From assembly GCA_910585275.1 (NCBI GenBank), contig CAJUCW010000046.1:1-24499 (forward strand): 24,499 nucleotides of DNA, in the 5' to 3' direction. The stretch is from an uncultured Muribaculaceae bacterium (GTDB taxonomy: Bacteria; Bacteroidota; Bacteroidia; Bacteroidales; Muribaculaceae). The notes beneath the pieces are model-generated. The model saw only the letters and a list, made by a program, of their open reading frames with translations. It was not told where the DNA came from and did not search any database. The translations under genes and the position numbers were made by a program. Positions 17,131-24,499 of this stretch are shown here, piece after piece; within the stretch, counting starts at the first letter, position 1; the number at the start of each line of letters is the position of its first letter.

Positions 17131-18315
17131 ATGGCTAAAATTGGAAGCGTCATGACACCCAAAGCCCGGAAAGCAATGCTTCTCGGAAGCGGCGAACTCG
17201 GCAAAGAGGTGGCCCTCGAACTTCAAAGACTCGGCGTGGAAGTTATCGCCTGCGACAAATATCCCGGAGCCCCGGCGATGCAGGTGGCCCACCGCTCATA
17301 CGTATTCAACATGCTCGACGGCGACGAACTGCGCCGCCATGTGGAATTCGAACGCCCCGACCATATCATCCCGGAAATCGAGGCTATCGCCACCCCCACA
17401 CTCCTCGAACTCGAAAAAGAAGGCTACAACGTTACCCCCACCGCACGTGCCGCATGGCTCACGATGAACCGCGAGGGAATCCGCCGCCTGGCAGCCGAAG
17501 AACTCGGCATCACCACCTCTCCCTATCGTTTCGCCTCAACAAAAGAGGAATTCGAAGAAGCCATCCGTGAAATCGGCATGCCCTGCGTGGTGAAACCTAT
17601 CATGAGCTCTTCGGGCCACGGGCAAAGCGTGGTGCGCGACGCATCACAGATTGACAAGGCTTGGAAAGAGGCCCAGGAAGGTGGACGTGCCGGTGCCGGA
17701 CGCGTAATCGTCGAGGGGTTTGTGGATTTCGATTATGAAATCACCCTACTCACCGTCAGAAGCATCTCGGGGACCACTTTCTGCGAACCCGTAGGCCACA
17801 TACAGGTAGATGGCGACTACAGATATTCATGGCAACCACAGCCTATGACGAATGCAGCTATCGAATCTGCGAAAGAAACGGCACGCAAAGTGACCGACGC
17901 CCTCGGAGGATACGGCATTTTCGGCGTGGAACTTTTCGTGAAAGGCGACAACGTAATCTTCAGTGAAGTTTCCCCGCGCCCGCACGACACGGGAATGGTG
18001 ACGATGATTTCGCAAGACCTCTCTGAATTCGCCCTGCACGCACGCGCCCTACTCGGACTTCCCGTGCCTGCCATCGACTTCTACGGTCCGTCGGCTTCAC
18101 GCGCCATAGTAGTGGAGGGAGACACCGACTGCGTTGAATTCGAAGGACTTGAAAACGTGCTTGCCGAGCCTGGAACTCAAATCCGCATCTTCGGCAAGCC
18201 GGAAGTACACGGCCACCGCCGCATGGGAGTAATCCTGGCGAGAGGCAACTCCGTAGAGGAGGCCCGCGACAAGGCTGCGCGGGCATACGACGCTTTGAAA
18301 GTGACACTTTCATAA
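17131..18315 (+). CDS. purT: Formate-dependent GAR transformylase (PurT)
   Basis: PurT makes formyl-glycinamide ribonucleotide from GAR, formate and ATP, the folate-independent version of the third step of purine synthesis, in the cytoplasm. The 394-aa length is normal. The ATP-grasp layout is clear: an N-terminal preATP-grasp fold with GSGELGKE (19-26) binding GAR, the P-loop-like KPIMSSSGHGQS (155-166), VEGFVDFDYEITLL (194-207), Mg-binding Glu267 and Glu279, and SPRPHDTGMVT (281-291). The start at 17131 follows an A-rich leader usual for Bacteroidetes. The gene ends at a strong terminator, and its only close neighbour is the SDR gene 47 nt upstream, which has no metabolic link I can see. 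Confidence 0.95.
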   Translation: MAKIGSVMTPKARKAMLLGSGELGKEVALELQRLGVEVIACDKYPGAPAMQVAHRSYVFNMLDGDELRRHVEFERPDHIIPEIEAIATPTLLELEKEGYNVTPTARAAWLTMNREGIRRLAAEELGITTSPYRFASTKEEFEEAIREIGMPCVVKPIMSSSGHGQSVVRDASQIDKAWKEAQEGGRAGAGRVIVEGFVDFDYEITLLTVRSISGTTFCEPVGHIQVDGDYRYSWQPQPMTNAAIESAKETARKVTDALGGYGIFGVELFVKGDNVIFSEVSPRPHDTGMVTMISQDLSEFALHARALLGLPVPAIDFYGPSASRAIVVEGDTDCVEFEGLENVLAEPGTQIRIFGKPEVHGHRRMGVILARGNSVEEARDKAARAYDALKVTLS

Positions 18316-18347
18316 CTTGGGTCCGTAAGGACCGGGCTTCCGCGACC

Positions 18348-18393
18348 GTCCGGGACAGAAGGCGTTTTCCAACCTTCTTCCCGGACTTTGTTT
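18348..18393 (+). terminator. Intrinsic terminator after purT
   Basis: The stem GTCCGGGA (18348-18355) pairs with TCCCGGAC (18379-18386). It is extended inward by an AGAAGG/CCTTCT pairing and followed by TTTGTTT. A small extra hairpin (GGTCC-GTAA-GGACC, 18320-18333) precedes it. The remaining sequence to about 18490 shows no gene. Confidence 0.8.
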
Positions 18394-18496
18394 AGCTATA
18401 ATCAGACAATCTCAGAGCAACACAAGATTGAGAAAAACACTTGCAGCTATCGAAACAATCTATCGGAACAGCCAAACAATACCCCACGGCAGGCGT

Positions 18497-18504
18497 TAAC
18501 TTTG
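18497..18504 (+). promoter_or_regulatory. Probable -7 box for small protein/ThrE operon
   Basis: TAACTTTG matches TAnnTTTG exactly and lies 28 nt before the ATG at 18533, with a very A-rich leader between. I see no TTTG at the -33 position. It would drive the small membrane protein, both exporter genes and perhaps the LysR gene. Confidence 0.5.
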
Positions 18505-18532
18505 CATCAAATTTAAAAAATACAAAAAAACA

Positions 18533-18760
18533 ATGTCTGCTTCTTTAATTGTATGGCTGTCGGTGGCCGGAATTTTATTCCTGATATTTGTTATAAGGAT
18601 AATAGCGGAAGTCAATGTCTCCAAACGTGGGGAGCCAAGGAATCGACACAAACGCACATTCAGGATTATTGAACTTGGACATGCGGACGATGAATTCTTT
18701 ATCCCCGGAGATGCGGCAGGACAATCCCGTTACGACGACTATGACCAATATTATAATTGA
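18533..18760 (+). CDS. Small single-pass membrane protein (75 aa)
   Basis: I do not recognise a family. The protein has one N-terminal hydrophobic helix (about residues 4-24, LIVWLSVAGILFLIFVIRII), then a basic stretch (KRGEPRNRHKR) that should stay in the cytoplasm, then an acidic Tyr/Asp-rich end (YDDYDQYYN). Support for it as a real gene comes from a promoter-like -7 box and A-rich leader just upstream, and from the 20-nt overlap of its end with the start of the ThrE-type gene in another frame, which suggests translational coupling. It could be an accessory subunit of the exporter, but that is inference. The alternative is that it is only leader sequence. Confidence 0.5.
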   Translation: MSASLIVWLSVAGILFLIFVIRIIAEVNVSKRGEPRNRHKRTFRIIELGHADDEFFIPGDAAGQSRYDDYDQYYN

Positions 18761-19574
18761 TTCCGGCAATGTGGAGGCTTGCGACGTGGCTCAGCCCACA
18801 TCCTCACATCGCCCTTCCGCCAAAGAGGTTTGCCTCTTCCTTTCGGACTATGCCGTGACCCTGCTTGCCTGCGGGGCCACATGCATACGTCTGGAAAAAA
18901 ACATCAACAGAATGGCATGCGCGTTCGGCAAACGCATGGAAGTGACCATTATGCCTCGCCATATCCACATGACAGTATGCGGCAACAACGACGACGATAT
19001 CTTCACATCCATCGCCACCGTTAAAAGCGCCCCCATCAGTTTCTCGCTCAACACGGCCCTGAGCCGCCTGAGCTGGAACGTAAAAGACGAAGGGCTATCG
19101 TTGGCGGAAGCAAAAAGAAGATTCCGGAAAATAGCCTCATGCGACTCCGAAAACCAATGGCTCACATTGCTGCTCGCATCCTTGGCCAACGCATCGTTTT
19201 GCGGAATATTCGGAGGCGACCTTATCGCCATGGCGATTGTGTTCATTGCCACCGCCGCAGGCTTCAACCTCAAGCAGGTGCTTGCAGGCCGCCACGTTGA
19301 TGCCAGGGTAATCTTTTTCCTATGCGCATTCGTATCGTCGATAATCGGAGCGGCCGACTTTCTTTTCCCTTCCGGACAGACACCGGCCGTGGCCGTAGGC
19401 ACCAGCGTGCTATATCTCGTGCCGGGCATTCCCTTCCTCAATTCATTCAGCGACCTCCTCTACCGCCACTATATCTGCGCATTCAGCCGCTTCACCGATG
19501 CGGTCGTACTCACCGGATGCCTCTCGCTGGGACTTTGCCTCGGCATGTGGGCCATGAAAGTAGGCATGTTCTAA
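18741..19574 (+). CDS. ThrE-family exporter, N-terminal (DUF1212) half
   Basis: This is one half of a threonine/serine exporter of the ThrE type. The start at 18741 gives 277 aa (MTNIIIDSG). A longer in-frame start at 18615 would overlap the small upstream gene for most of its length and adds no domain. The cytoplasmic N-terminal part shows the DUF1212 pattern, LSDYAVTLLACGATCIRLEKNINRMACAFG in positions about 30-60, with the hydrolase-like region following. From about residue 140 there are five hydrophobic helices (for example LLLASLANASFCGIFGGDLI and LYLVPGIPFLNSF). The C-terminal half is encoded by the next gene, 34 nt downstream, as in the two-gene version of this family. Substrate is not determined by sequence. 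Confidence 0.88.
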   Translation: MTNIIIDSGNVEACDVAQPTSSHRPSAKEVCLFLSDYAVTLLACGATCIRLEKNINRMACAFGKRMEVTIMPRHIHMTVCGNNDDDIFTSIATVKSAPISFSLNTALSRLSWNVKDEGLSLAEAKRRFRKIASCDSENQWLTLLLASLANASFCGIFGGDLIAMAIVFIATAAGFNLKQVLAGRHVDARVIFFLCAFVSSIIGAADFLFPSGQTPAVAVGTSVLYLVPGIPFLNSFSDLLYRHYICAFSRFTDAVVLTGCLSLGLCLGMWAMKVGMF

Positions 19575-19608
19575 CCCTGAACCTTCAACCCTAAACTTTA
19601 AACTTTAA

Positions 19609-20091
19609 ATGCTCTTCGATTTCTTTAAAGACGCCATACTCGCCGCCATCGCCGCGATAGGATTCGGAGCCATAAGCCGGATTCCTCGCAGGGCCTACCT
19701 CTGGTGCGGCCTGATAGCCGCCATCGGCCATTCCATACGGTTTCTTCTGATGAATCCGGATGTGGGCGGGCTCCACATCCTTCTCGCCACGGCCATGGCA
19801 TCTATCATAATCGGCACACTCGCCGTTTTCGCATCCCCCCTAGCCAAGACTCCGGCAGAGGCCTACCTTTTCCCTTCTCTGCTTCCCATGATTCCGGGCA
19901 TCTACGCCTATAAATCGTTCGGAGGCATGGTGATGTGCATCCTCGGAGAGACTCAGGAACAGTTCAATTATTATTTCTATCAGTTTGCTGAAAACGGACT
20001 CGTATGCATAGCTATAATCATGGCTATGGTCATCGGCGCCACAATACCCATATTCACTTTCAAAGGCACTGCATTCACCGCCACCCGCTGA
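19609..20091 (+). CDS. ThrE-family exporter, C-terminal (DUF3815) half
   Basis: This is a 160-aa all-membrane protein with about four to five hydrophobic helices (AILAAIAAIGFGAISRI, YLWCGLIAAIGHSIRFLL, ILLATAMASIIIGTLAVFAS, GLVCIAIIMAMVIGATIPIF) and the conserved LFPSLLPMIPGIYAYKSF block near residue 95. It matches the small partner subunit of split threonine/serine exporters and follows the larger half by 34 nt. The two are expected to assemble into one transporter in the inner membrane that exports amino acids. The LysR gene starts 32 nt after its stop. Confidence 0.87.
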   Translation: MLFDFFKDAILAAIAAIGFGAISRIPRRAYLWCGLIAAIGHSIRFLLMNPDVGGLHILLATAMASIIIGTLAVFASPLAKTPAEAYLFPSLLPMIPGIYAYKSFGGMVMCILGETQEQFNYYFYQFAENGLVCIAIIMAMVIGATIPIFTFKGTAFTATR

Positions 20092-20123
20092 CCCCTTTTT
20101 AAAATTAAAATTCCACACCCCAT

Positions 20124-21026
20124 ATGGAACTTCGCCAGTTAAAATATTTCGTAAAAGTTGCCGAGACACTTAATTTTTCAGAGGCCGCAAAAGCCCTTTT
20201 CGTAACACAAAGCACTCTGTCGCAGCAAGTGAAGCAACTTGAAGATTCGCTTGGCACTCAACTACTGTCGCGCACAAGCCATTCCGTGGCACTCACCGAA
20301 GCGGGCACCGAACTTCTCCCCTTCGCACGGCGCACCCTACTTGACGCTGACCTTTGCCGGCAACGCATCCATGACCTTGAAGAAGGCCTCGGCGGCGTTC
20401 TAAACATCGGTGTGACTTATTCATTCAGCCCGATCCTCACGGAGTCGTTGTTCTCATTCATGTCGATGTATCCAAAAGTGAAGCTCAACATCCTCTACAA
20501 ACCGATGTCGGAACTGATGGACCTCCTTGTGGCGAGAAACCTTGACTTCGTGCTTGCCTTCAAACCCTCCCAAGCGGTGGCGGGAGTGGAATCACACTAT
20601 CTCTTCCAGAATTATCTTGCAGTAATCGTGGCAGACTCCCATCCGCTCGCAAAAGAGAAAAGCGTGAGTTTCGAGATGCTTAAGAAATATGACCTCGCCC
20701 TACCTTCGCAGGGGCTACAGGCCCGCAACCTTTTCGACCGTATCATAGGCGACCGCATTTCCGACCTCCGGGTAAAGATAGAACTCAACGAAGTCAACAT
20801 CCTTCTCAAACTCCTGCGTCCGGGACGCCTCGCCTCGGTGCTTGCTGAAGCGACAATTCTCAATGAAAACGGCGTGGTAGCAATCCCGTTTGCCGAAGGC
20901 GACGGAGAGATGAACGGATGCGTGCATACACTGACCGACTCCTACCGCAAAAAGTCGATGCAAGAGTTTATAAAAATACTAAGTTCTTCGCTTGCCGTCA
21001 GAGCACGCCAGAACGCATGGCTCTGA
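20124..21026 (+). CDS. LysR-family transcriptional regulator
   Basis: This is a DNA-binding regulator of 300 aa, normal for the family. The N-terminal winged helix is plain: MELRQLKYFVKVAETLNFSE, then AAKALFVTQSTLSQQVKQLE (about 20-40) and GTQLLSR (44-50). The effector-binding periplasmic-protein-like domain follows from about residue 92 (GVLNIGVTYSFSPILTESL). It most resembles the CynR/OxyR-like group in its start, but I see no clear redox Cys pair, so peroxide sensing is not supported. It lies 32 nt after the exporter genes on the same strand, so it could control the exporter or a target elsewhere. It ends at a bidirectional terminator shared with the convergent antiporter gene. Confidence 0.88.
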   Translation: MELRQLKYFVKVAETLNFSEAAKALFVTQSTLSQQVKQLEDSLGTQLLSRTSHSVALTEAGTELLPFARRTLLDADLCRQRIHDLEEGLGGVLNIGVTYSFSPILTESLFSFMSMYPKVKLNILYKPMSELMDLLVARNLDFVLAFKPSQAVAGVESHYLFQNYLAVIVADSHPLAKEKSVSFEMLKKYDLALPSQGLQARNLFDRIIGDRISDLRVKIELNEVNILLKLLRPGRLASVLAEATILNENGVVAIPFAEGDGEMNGCVHTLTDSYRKKSMQEFIKILSSSLAVRARQNAWL

Positions 21027-21047
21027 CCGCCGGCATACAACCGACAC

Positions 21048-21081
21048 AAGAGCGCGTTGTACAAATGTACGACGCGCTCTT
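21048..21081. terminator. Bidirectional terminator between LysR and antiporter
   Basis: The stem AAGAGCGCGT/ACGCGCTCTT (21048-21057 and 21072-21081) is extended by GTACA/TGTAC around a two-base loop. It serves the convergent ends of the LysR and antiporter genes. The antiporter stop codon (21080-21082) overlaps the edge of the hairpin. Confidence 0.8.
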
Positions 21082-22051
21082 ACAACGCCACGAGCTGCCA
21101 CGCCACGTATGCCACATAACACGCCACAAGGAAACCGCCCTCCCAACGGTTGATTACCCTTTCTCCGAACCGCCATCCGAAGAACCAGAACAAAAGGGAG
21201 GCCACGGTCATCACAAGAAGGTCAGTCTCCCCGATGCCCCCGAATGGAAGCGGAGTGACGGTGGCCGTAAGTCCCAACACAAGAAAGATGTTGAAGATAT
21301 TACTGCCGATTACGTTCCCTACCGCTATTCCGGTCTTACCTTTCAATGCGGCGGCCACGGATGTGGCGAGTTCCGGAAGCGACGTTCCGGCCGCCACTAT
21401 GGTCAGCCCTATGGCTGCCTCGCTCATACCGAGGGACTGTGCTATGCCCGACGCGCCCGCCACAAACCTGTCGCCTCCATAGACAAGGCCGGCAAGCCCG
21501 GCAATCACCCACACCGCTGCCTTCCACATCGGCATAGCCGGTTTTCCTGCGGCATTTTCCGCAGCAGGATCCGGAATGTCGGGGGTATTTTTAGCCTGCG
21601 AGAAGGTGTAGCGCATGAAAATCATAAAAAACAAAAGCAACAGGATTCCATCCGGACGCCCTATTTCCCTGATTCCGGGCAATCCGAGCGCAGGGCCACT
21701 CCCGATTGCAAGCAAAGCAAGCGAAGAAAGCACCACGAGCGGGATTTCGTTTGCCATTATCGACTTCCCTACCGTTATCGGCCTGACAAGCGCCACCACT
21801 CCTATGATGGCAAATACGTTGAAGATATTGCTGCCGACAACGTTCCCCACAGCAAGAGCCGCGCTCCCCTGGAATGCGGAAATAAGACTTATCGACAATT
21901 CGGGGGCCGACGTGCCGAATGCCACTACAGTCAACCCTATCACGAGGTCGCTCACACCCCAACGACGGGCAAGTGCCGAAGCCCCGTCGGTAAGGGCGTT
22001 GGCGCCTCCCAATATAAGGAGCAACCCCAGTATGAGCCAGAATATATCCAT
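21080..22051 (-). CDS. Calcium/sodium antiporter (CaCA, YrbG type)
   Basis: This is an inner-membrane cation exchanger of 323 aa, expected to expel Ca2+ in exchange for Na+ or H+. The two inverted alpha-repeats that define the CaCA superfamily are both present: GTSAPELSIS...GNVVGSNIFN (about 46-78) and GTSLPELATS...GNVIGSNIFN (about 222-254), each keeping the ion-ligating Glu and Asn. About ten hydrophobic helices are split into two halves by a hydrophilic loop (about 150-175, DIPDPAAENAAGK). The ATG at 22051 follows an A/T-rich leader. It is transcribed away from the transketolase gene and towards the LysR gene. No link to the ThrE exporter is implied. Confidence 0.92.
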   Translation of the reverse strand: MDIFWLILGLLLILGGANALTDGASALARRWGVSDLVIGLTVVAFGTSAPELSISLISAFQGSAALAVGNVVGSNIFNVFAIIGVVALVRPITVGKSIMANEIPLVVLSSLALLAIGSGPALGLPGIREIGRPDGILLLLFFMIFMRYTFSQAKNTPDIPDPAAENAAGKPAMPMWKAAVWVIAGLAGLVYGGDRFVAGASGIAQSLGMSEAAIGLTIVAAGTSLPELATSVAAALKGKTGIAVGNVIGSNIFNIFLVLGLTATVTPLPFGGIGETDLLVMTVASLLFWFFGWRFGERVINRWEGGFLVACYVAYVAWQLVAL

Positions 22052-22200
22052 ATAAAATTATTTACGGTTTTATAACTTAAACGTATATTGCAGGCGAAAT
22101 TTGTCGTTTTTGATAAAAAATTTCACCGTTTTTTCGCGGATGTTACAAAATCAGACACCTTTTGAAACAAATATTACACCTTTTTATAATTCTTATTTAT

Positions 22201-22208
22201 TATCTTTG
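22201..22208 (+). promoter_or_regulatory. Transketolase promoter -7 box
   Basis: TATCTTTG matches TAnnTTTG exactly, 77 nt before the transketolase ATG. The region upstream is very AT-rich but has no precise TTTG at -33. The predicted leader starts with a small hairpin, CGATTC-AAAG-GAATCG (22214-22229). The rest of the divergent gap 22052-22200 holds only a weak TACGTTTA candidate for the antiporter. Confidence 0.6.
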
Positions 22209-22285
22209 CACTGCGATTCAAAGGAATCGTTTCGACATCTCCCTGTGGTCCAGAATCTGATCATGAAAAAAATATATTAATATCA

Positions 22286-24298
22286 ATGAAAAAAGAAATT
22301 CTTAACCGCGCAGCCGACAACATCCGTATCTTGGCTGCCTCTATGGTTGAAAAAGCAAAATCCGGCCATCCCGGCGGAGCAATGGGCGGAGCAGACTTTA
22401 TCAACGTGCTCTTCAGCGAATATCTCGTGTTCGACCCCTCCGACCCTACATGGAACGCGCGAGACCGCTTCTTCCTTGATCCGGGCCACATGGCCCCCAT
22501 GCTCTACGCACAGCTCGCCCTCATCGGAAAATATTCTATCGACGAGCTGAAAGAACTCCGCCAATGGGGCAGTCCTACCACCGGACATCCTGAATTCGAC
22601 ATCGCACGCGGTGTGGAAAACACCTCCGGTCCTCTCGGACAGGGACACACGTTCGCAGTCGGTGCCGCAATAGCAGCCAAGTTCCTTGCTGCCCGCACAG
22701 GCAACCCGGGGTTCGCTAAAGAAACCATCTACGCCTACATCTCCGACGGCGGTATCCAGGAAGAAATATCCCAGGGAGCAGGACGAGTGGCCGGCACGCT
22801 CGGGCTCGACAACCTTGTAATGTTCTATGACTCCAACGACATCCAGCTCTCGACCGAAACTAAAGAGGTGACTTCAGAAGACACCGCGATGAAATACCGC
22901 GCGTGGGGATGGAACGTAATCGAAATAAACGGCAACGACGCCGACGAAATCCGTCTCGCCCTCGATGCTTCGAAGAAAGAGACCGAACGCCCCACCCTCA
23001 TCATCGGAAAATGCGTGATGGGCAAAGGCGCACGCAAAGCCGACAATTCCTCTTACGAACATAACTGCAAGACCCACGGCGCGCCTCTCGGCGGCGACGC
23101 TTACCGCAACACAATCGTAAATCTCGGCGGAAACCCCGACGATCCATTCGTGATTTTCGACGAAGTGAAGGAACTCTACGAGGCTCGCGCAAACGCCCTC
23201 AAAGGCATCGTGGCCGAACGCCGCAATGAAGAGAAGGCATGGGCGGATGCAAATGCTGAAAAAGCTGCCGAACTTGCCGACTGGTTCGACAATAAAGCCC
23301 CGAAAATCGATTGGAGCAAAGTGGAGCAGAAAGAAAACGACGCCACTCGCAACGCATCGGGCGCAGTGCTTGCCGAACTCGCAAAACAAGTGCCCAACAT
23401 GGTATGTTCTTCAGCCGACCTTTCCGAGAGCGACAAGACAATCTCCTTCCTCAAGCAGACCCACGCTTTCCAGAAAGGAGACTTCTCCGGCGCCTTCTTC
23501 CAGGCAGGGGTTGCCGAACTCACAATGGCTTGCTGCTGCATTGGCATGGCCCTCCACGGAGGCGTGATCGCCGCTTGCGCCACATTCTTCGTATTCTCCG
23601 ATTATATGAAACCTGCTGTGCGTATGGCCGCTCTCATGGAACTCCCCGTGAAATTCATCTGGACTCACGACGCATTCCGTGTAGGTGAAGACGGACCCAC
23701 CCACGAACCCGTGGAACAGGAAGCTCAGATCCGTCTGATGGAAAAATTAAAGAACCATCACGGTCGCAACTCCGTGCTCGTGCTCCGTCCTGCCGACGCC
23801 GAAGAAACTACCGTGGCCTGGAAGCTTGCCATGGACAACGTATATACTCCTACGGCCCTTATTCTTTCGCGTCAGAACATAACCAACCTCCCCAAGGGGA
23901 ATGACTATTCCCTCGCAGAAAAAGGAGGATATGTGGTTGCAGGGTCTGACGAAAATCCCGACGTAGTCCTCGTGGCTACAGGTTCCGAAGTATCCACACT
24001 CGTGGATGGAGCTAAGAAACTTCGCGAAGACGGAATCAAGGTACGCATAGTTTCCGTGCCTTCCGAAGGACTTTTCCGCACACAGCCGGCTGCATATCAG
24101 GAAGAAGTGCTTCCCAAGGGCATCAAGAGGTTCGGTCTCACCGCCGGCCTTCCGGTAAACCTTCTCGGCCTCGTCGGCACCGACGGCAAAATCTGGGGGC
24201 TCGAATCGTTCGGATTCTCCGCTCCATACAAGGTGCTCGACGAAAAACTCGGATTCACCGCCGACAACGTTTACAATCAGGTGAAATCAATGTTTTAA
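22286..24298 (+). CDS. tkt: Transketolase
   Basis: It transfers two-carbon units between sugar phosphates in the non-oxidative pentose phosphate pathway, using thiamine diphosphate and a divalent metal. The 670-aa length is normal. Seen motifs are KSGHPGG with His28, DPGHMAP with His68, GPLGQG (115-120), the metal/TPP stretch SDGGIQEE (153-160) with later YDSNDIQL (181-188), the GVAE catalytic Glu411, HGG after it, and GEDGPTHEPVEQ in the pyrimidine-binding domain, followed by the C-terminal domain. The usual GDG of the TPP motif reads SDG; all other key residues are kept, so I expect an active enzyme. It has its own promoter and terminator and precedes a sugar kinase gene, which fits pentose utilisation. 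Confidence 0.96.
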   Translation: MKKEILNRAADNIRILAASMVEKAKSGHPGGAMGGADFINVLFSEYLVFDPSDPTWNARDRFFLDPGHMAPMLYAQLALIGKYSIDELKELRQWGSPTTGHPEFDIARGVENTSGPLGQGHTFAVGAAIAAKFLAARTGNPGFAKETIYAYISDGGIQEEISQGAGRVAGTLGLDNLVMFYDSNDIQLSTETKEVTSEDTAMKYRAWGWNVIEINGNDADEIRLALDASKKETERPTLIIGKCVMGKGARKADNSSYEHNCKTHGAPLGGDAYRNTIVNLGGNPDDPFVIFDEVKELYEARANALKGIVAERRNEEKAWADANAEKAAELADWFDNKAPKIDWSKVEQKENDATRNASGAVLAELAKQVPNMVCSSADLSESDKTISFLKQTHAFQKGDFSGAFFQAGVAELTMACCCIGMALHGGVIAACATFFVFSDYMKPAVRMAALMELPVKFIWTHDAFRVGEDGPTHEPVEQEAQIRLMEKLKNHHGRNSVLVLRPADAEETTVAWKLAMDNVYTPTALILSRQNITNLPKGNDYSLAEKGGYVVAGSDENPDVVLVATGSEVSTLVDGAKKLREDGIKVRIVSVPSEGLFRTQPAAYQEEVLPKGIKRFGLTAGLPVNLLGLVGTDGKIWGLESFGFSAPYKVLDEKLGFTADNVYNQVKSMF

Positions 24299-24323
24299 AC
24301 CTTAAGCCTGATTACCCATAGGC

Positions 24324-24365
24324 AAAAGGGTGAAGAATCCCGGGTCCTGGATTCTTCACCCTTTT
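24324..24365 (+). terminator. Strong intrinsic terminator after transketolase
   Basis: A perfect 17-bp stem, AAAAGGGTGAAGAATCC pairing with GGATTCTTCACCCTTTT, surrounds an 8-nt loop (CGGGTCCT) and begins 26 nt after the stop codon. The terminal T-run is part of the stem. The A-run on the other side could also stop minus-strand transcripts. Confidence 0.88.
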
Positions 24366-24435
24366 CATTTCTCATTCCCTTACTCCCGCTCTCACTTCAC
24401 ACCTAAAAAACTCCAAATCCCAACAACTATTGAGA

Positions 24436-24499
24436 ATGTACTTATTAGGATATGACATAGGCAGTTCTTCAGTGAAAGCCGCCATCGTCGATGCCGACA
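24436..24499 (+). CDS. FGGY sugar kinase, 5' end only (xylulokinase-like)
   Basis: Only the first 21 codons are in the window. They read MYLLGYDIGSSSVKAAIVDA, the phosphate-1 ATP-binding motif (DIGSSSVKA) at the very N-terminus of FGGY carbohydrate kinases. The position right after transketolase makes xylulokinase the most likely member, which would phosphorylate D-xylulose to feed the pentose phosphate pathway. Other FGGY kinases cannot be excluded from so short a piece. The strong terminator upstream implies its own promoter, but none is obvious in 24366-24435. Confidence 0.75.
   Translation, partial: MYLLGYDIGSSSVKAAIVDAD

Noticed and set aside
16519..17292. 257-aa minus-strand open frame
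   Set aside because: It is antisense to the SDR and purT genes, both of which carry clear catalytic motifs on the plus strand.
18615..18740. Longer N-terminus for the ThrE-type protein
   Set aside because: The extra 42 residues have no domain character and overlap the small membrane-protein gene. The ATG at 18741 gives the usual start just before the DUF1212 region.
20918..22075. 385-aa plus-strand open frame over the antiporter gene
   Set aside because: It is His/Arg/Lys-rich shadow sequence antisense to the antiporter, whose two alpha-repeats are unmistakable.

Overview
The window looks like a chromosome segment from a gut Bacteroidales, most likely a Muribaculaceae-type relative. This rests on a Mfa1/Mfa2-type (type V) fimbrial locus, Bacteroidetes-style promoters with a TAnnTTTG -7 box, A-rich leaders without Shine-Dalgarno sites, many lipoproteins, and a secreted GH51 arabinofuranosidase with a Por-secretion-like tail. 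The genus is inferred from overall protein character and was not verified by any search.

Positions 1-12,537 form one minus-strand fimbrial locus. In transcription order (right to left) it holds a promoter at about 12,135-12,166, a leader of about 285 nt with an eight-G tract and a hairpin, a DUF3575 outer-membrane protein, a DUF3868/OmpA-like/TPR protein, the Mfa1-type fimbrillin, a Mfa2/FimB-type anchor lipoprotein, a 703-aa accessory fimbrillin-like lipoprotein and a 1156-aa lipoprotein that is the likely tip adhesin. Hairpin-bearing gaps on both sides of the fimbrillin gene could set its dosage relative to the other subunits. The locus is bracketed by two same-orientation copies (1-200 and 12,299-12,530) of an unusual element: AC-rich and GT-rich inverted arms built of 9-bp minisatellite units around a core identical over 59 bp in both copies. 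I regard this pair as the most interesting unexplained structure here.

Positions 12,538-17,083 carry sugar functions: a large secreted GH51 alpha-L-arabinofuranosidase (minus strand) and, divergently, an SDR oxidoreductase resembling Bacteroidetes D-mannonate/fructuronate oxidoreductases. Together they suggest use of arabinan or pectin. From 17,131 the strand carries purT (purine synthesis), ending at a clear terminator.

Positions 18,497-22,051 hold a small membrane protein overlapping a two-gene ThrE-type amino-acid exporter, then a LysR regulator. The regulator converges with a Ca2+/Na+ antiporter gene at a shared bidirectional terminator. Positions 22,201-24,499 hold transketolase with its own promoter and a perfect 17-bp terminator stem, then the start of an FGGY sugar kinase (probably xylulokinase). 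These two would feed pentoses, such as those from arabinose-rich polymers, into the pentose phosphate pathway. I found no rRNA, tRNA, CRISPR array, transposase or integrase.
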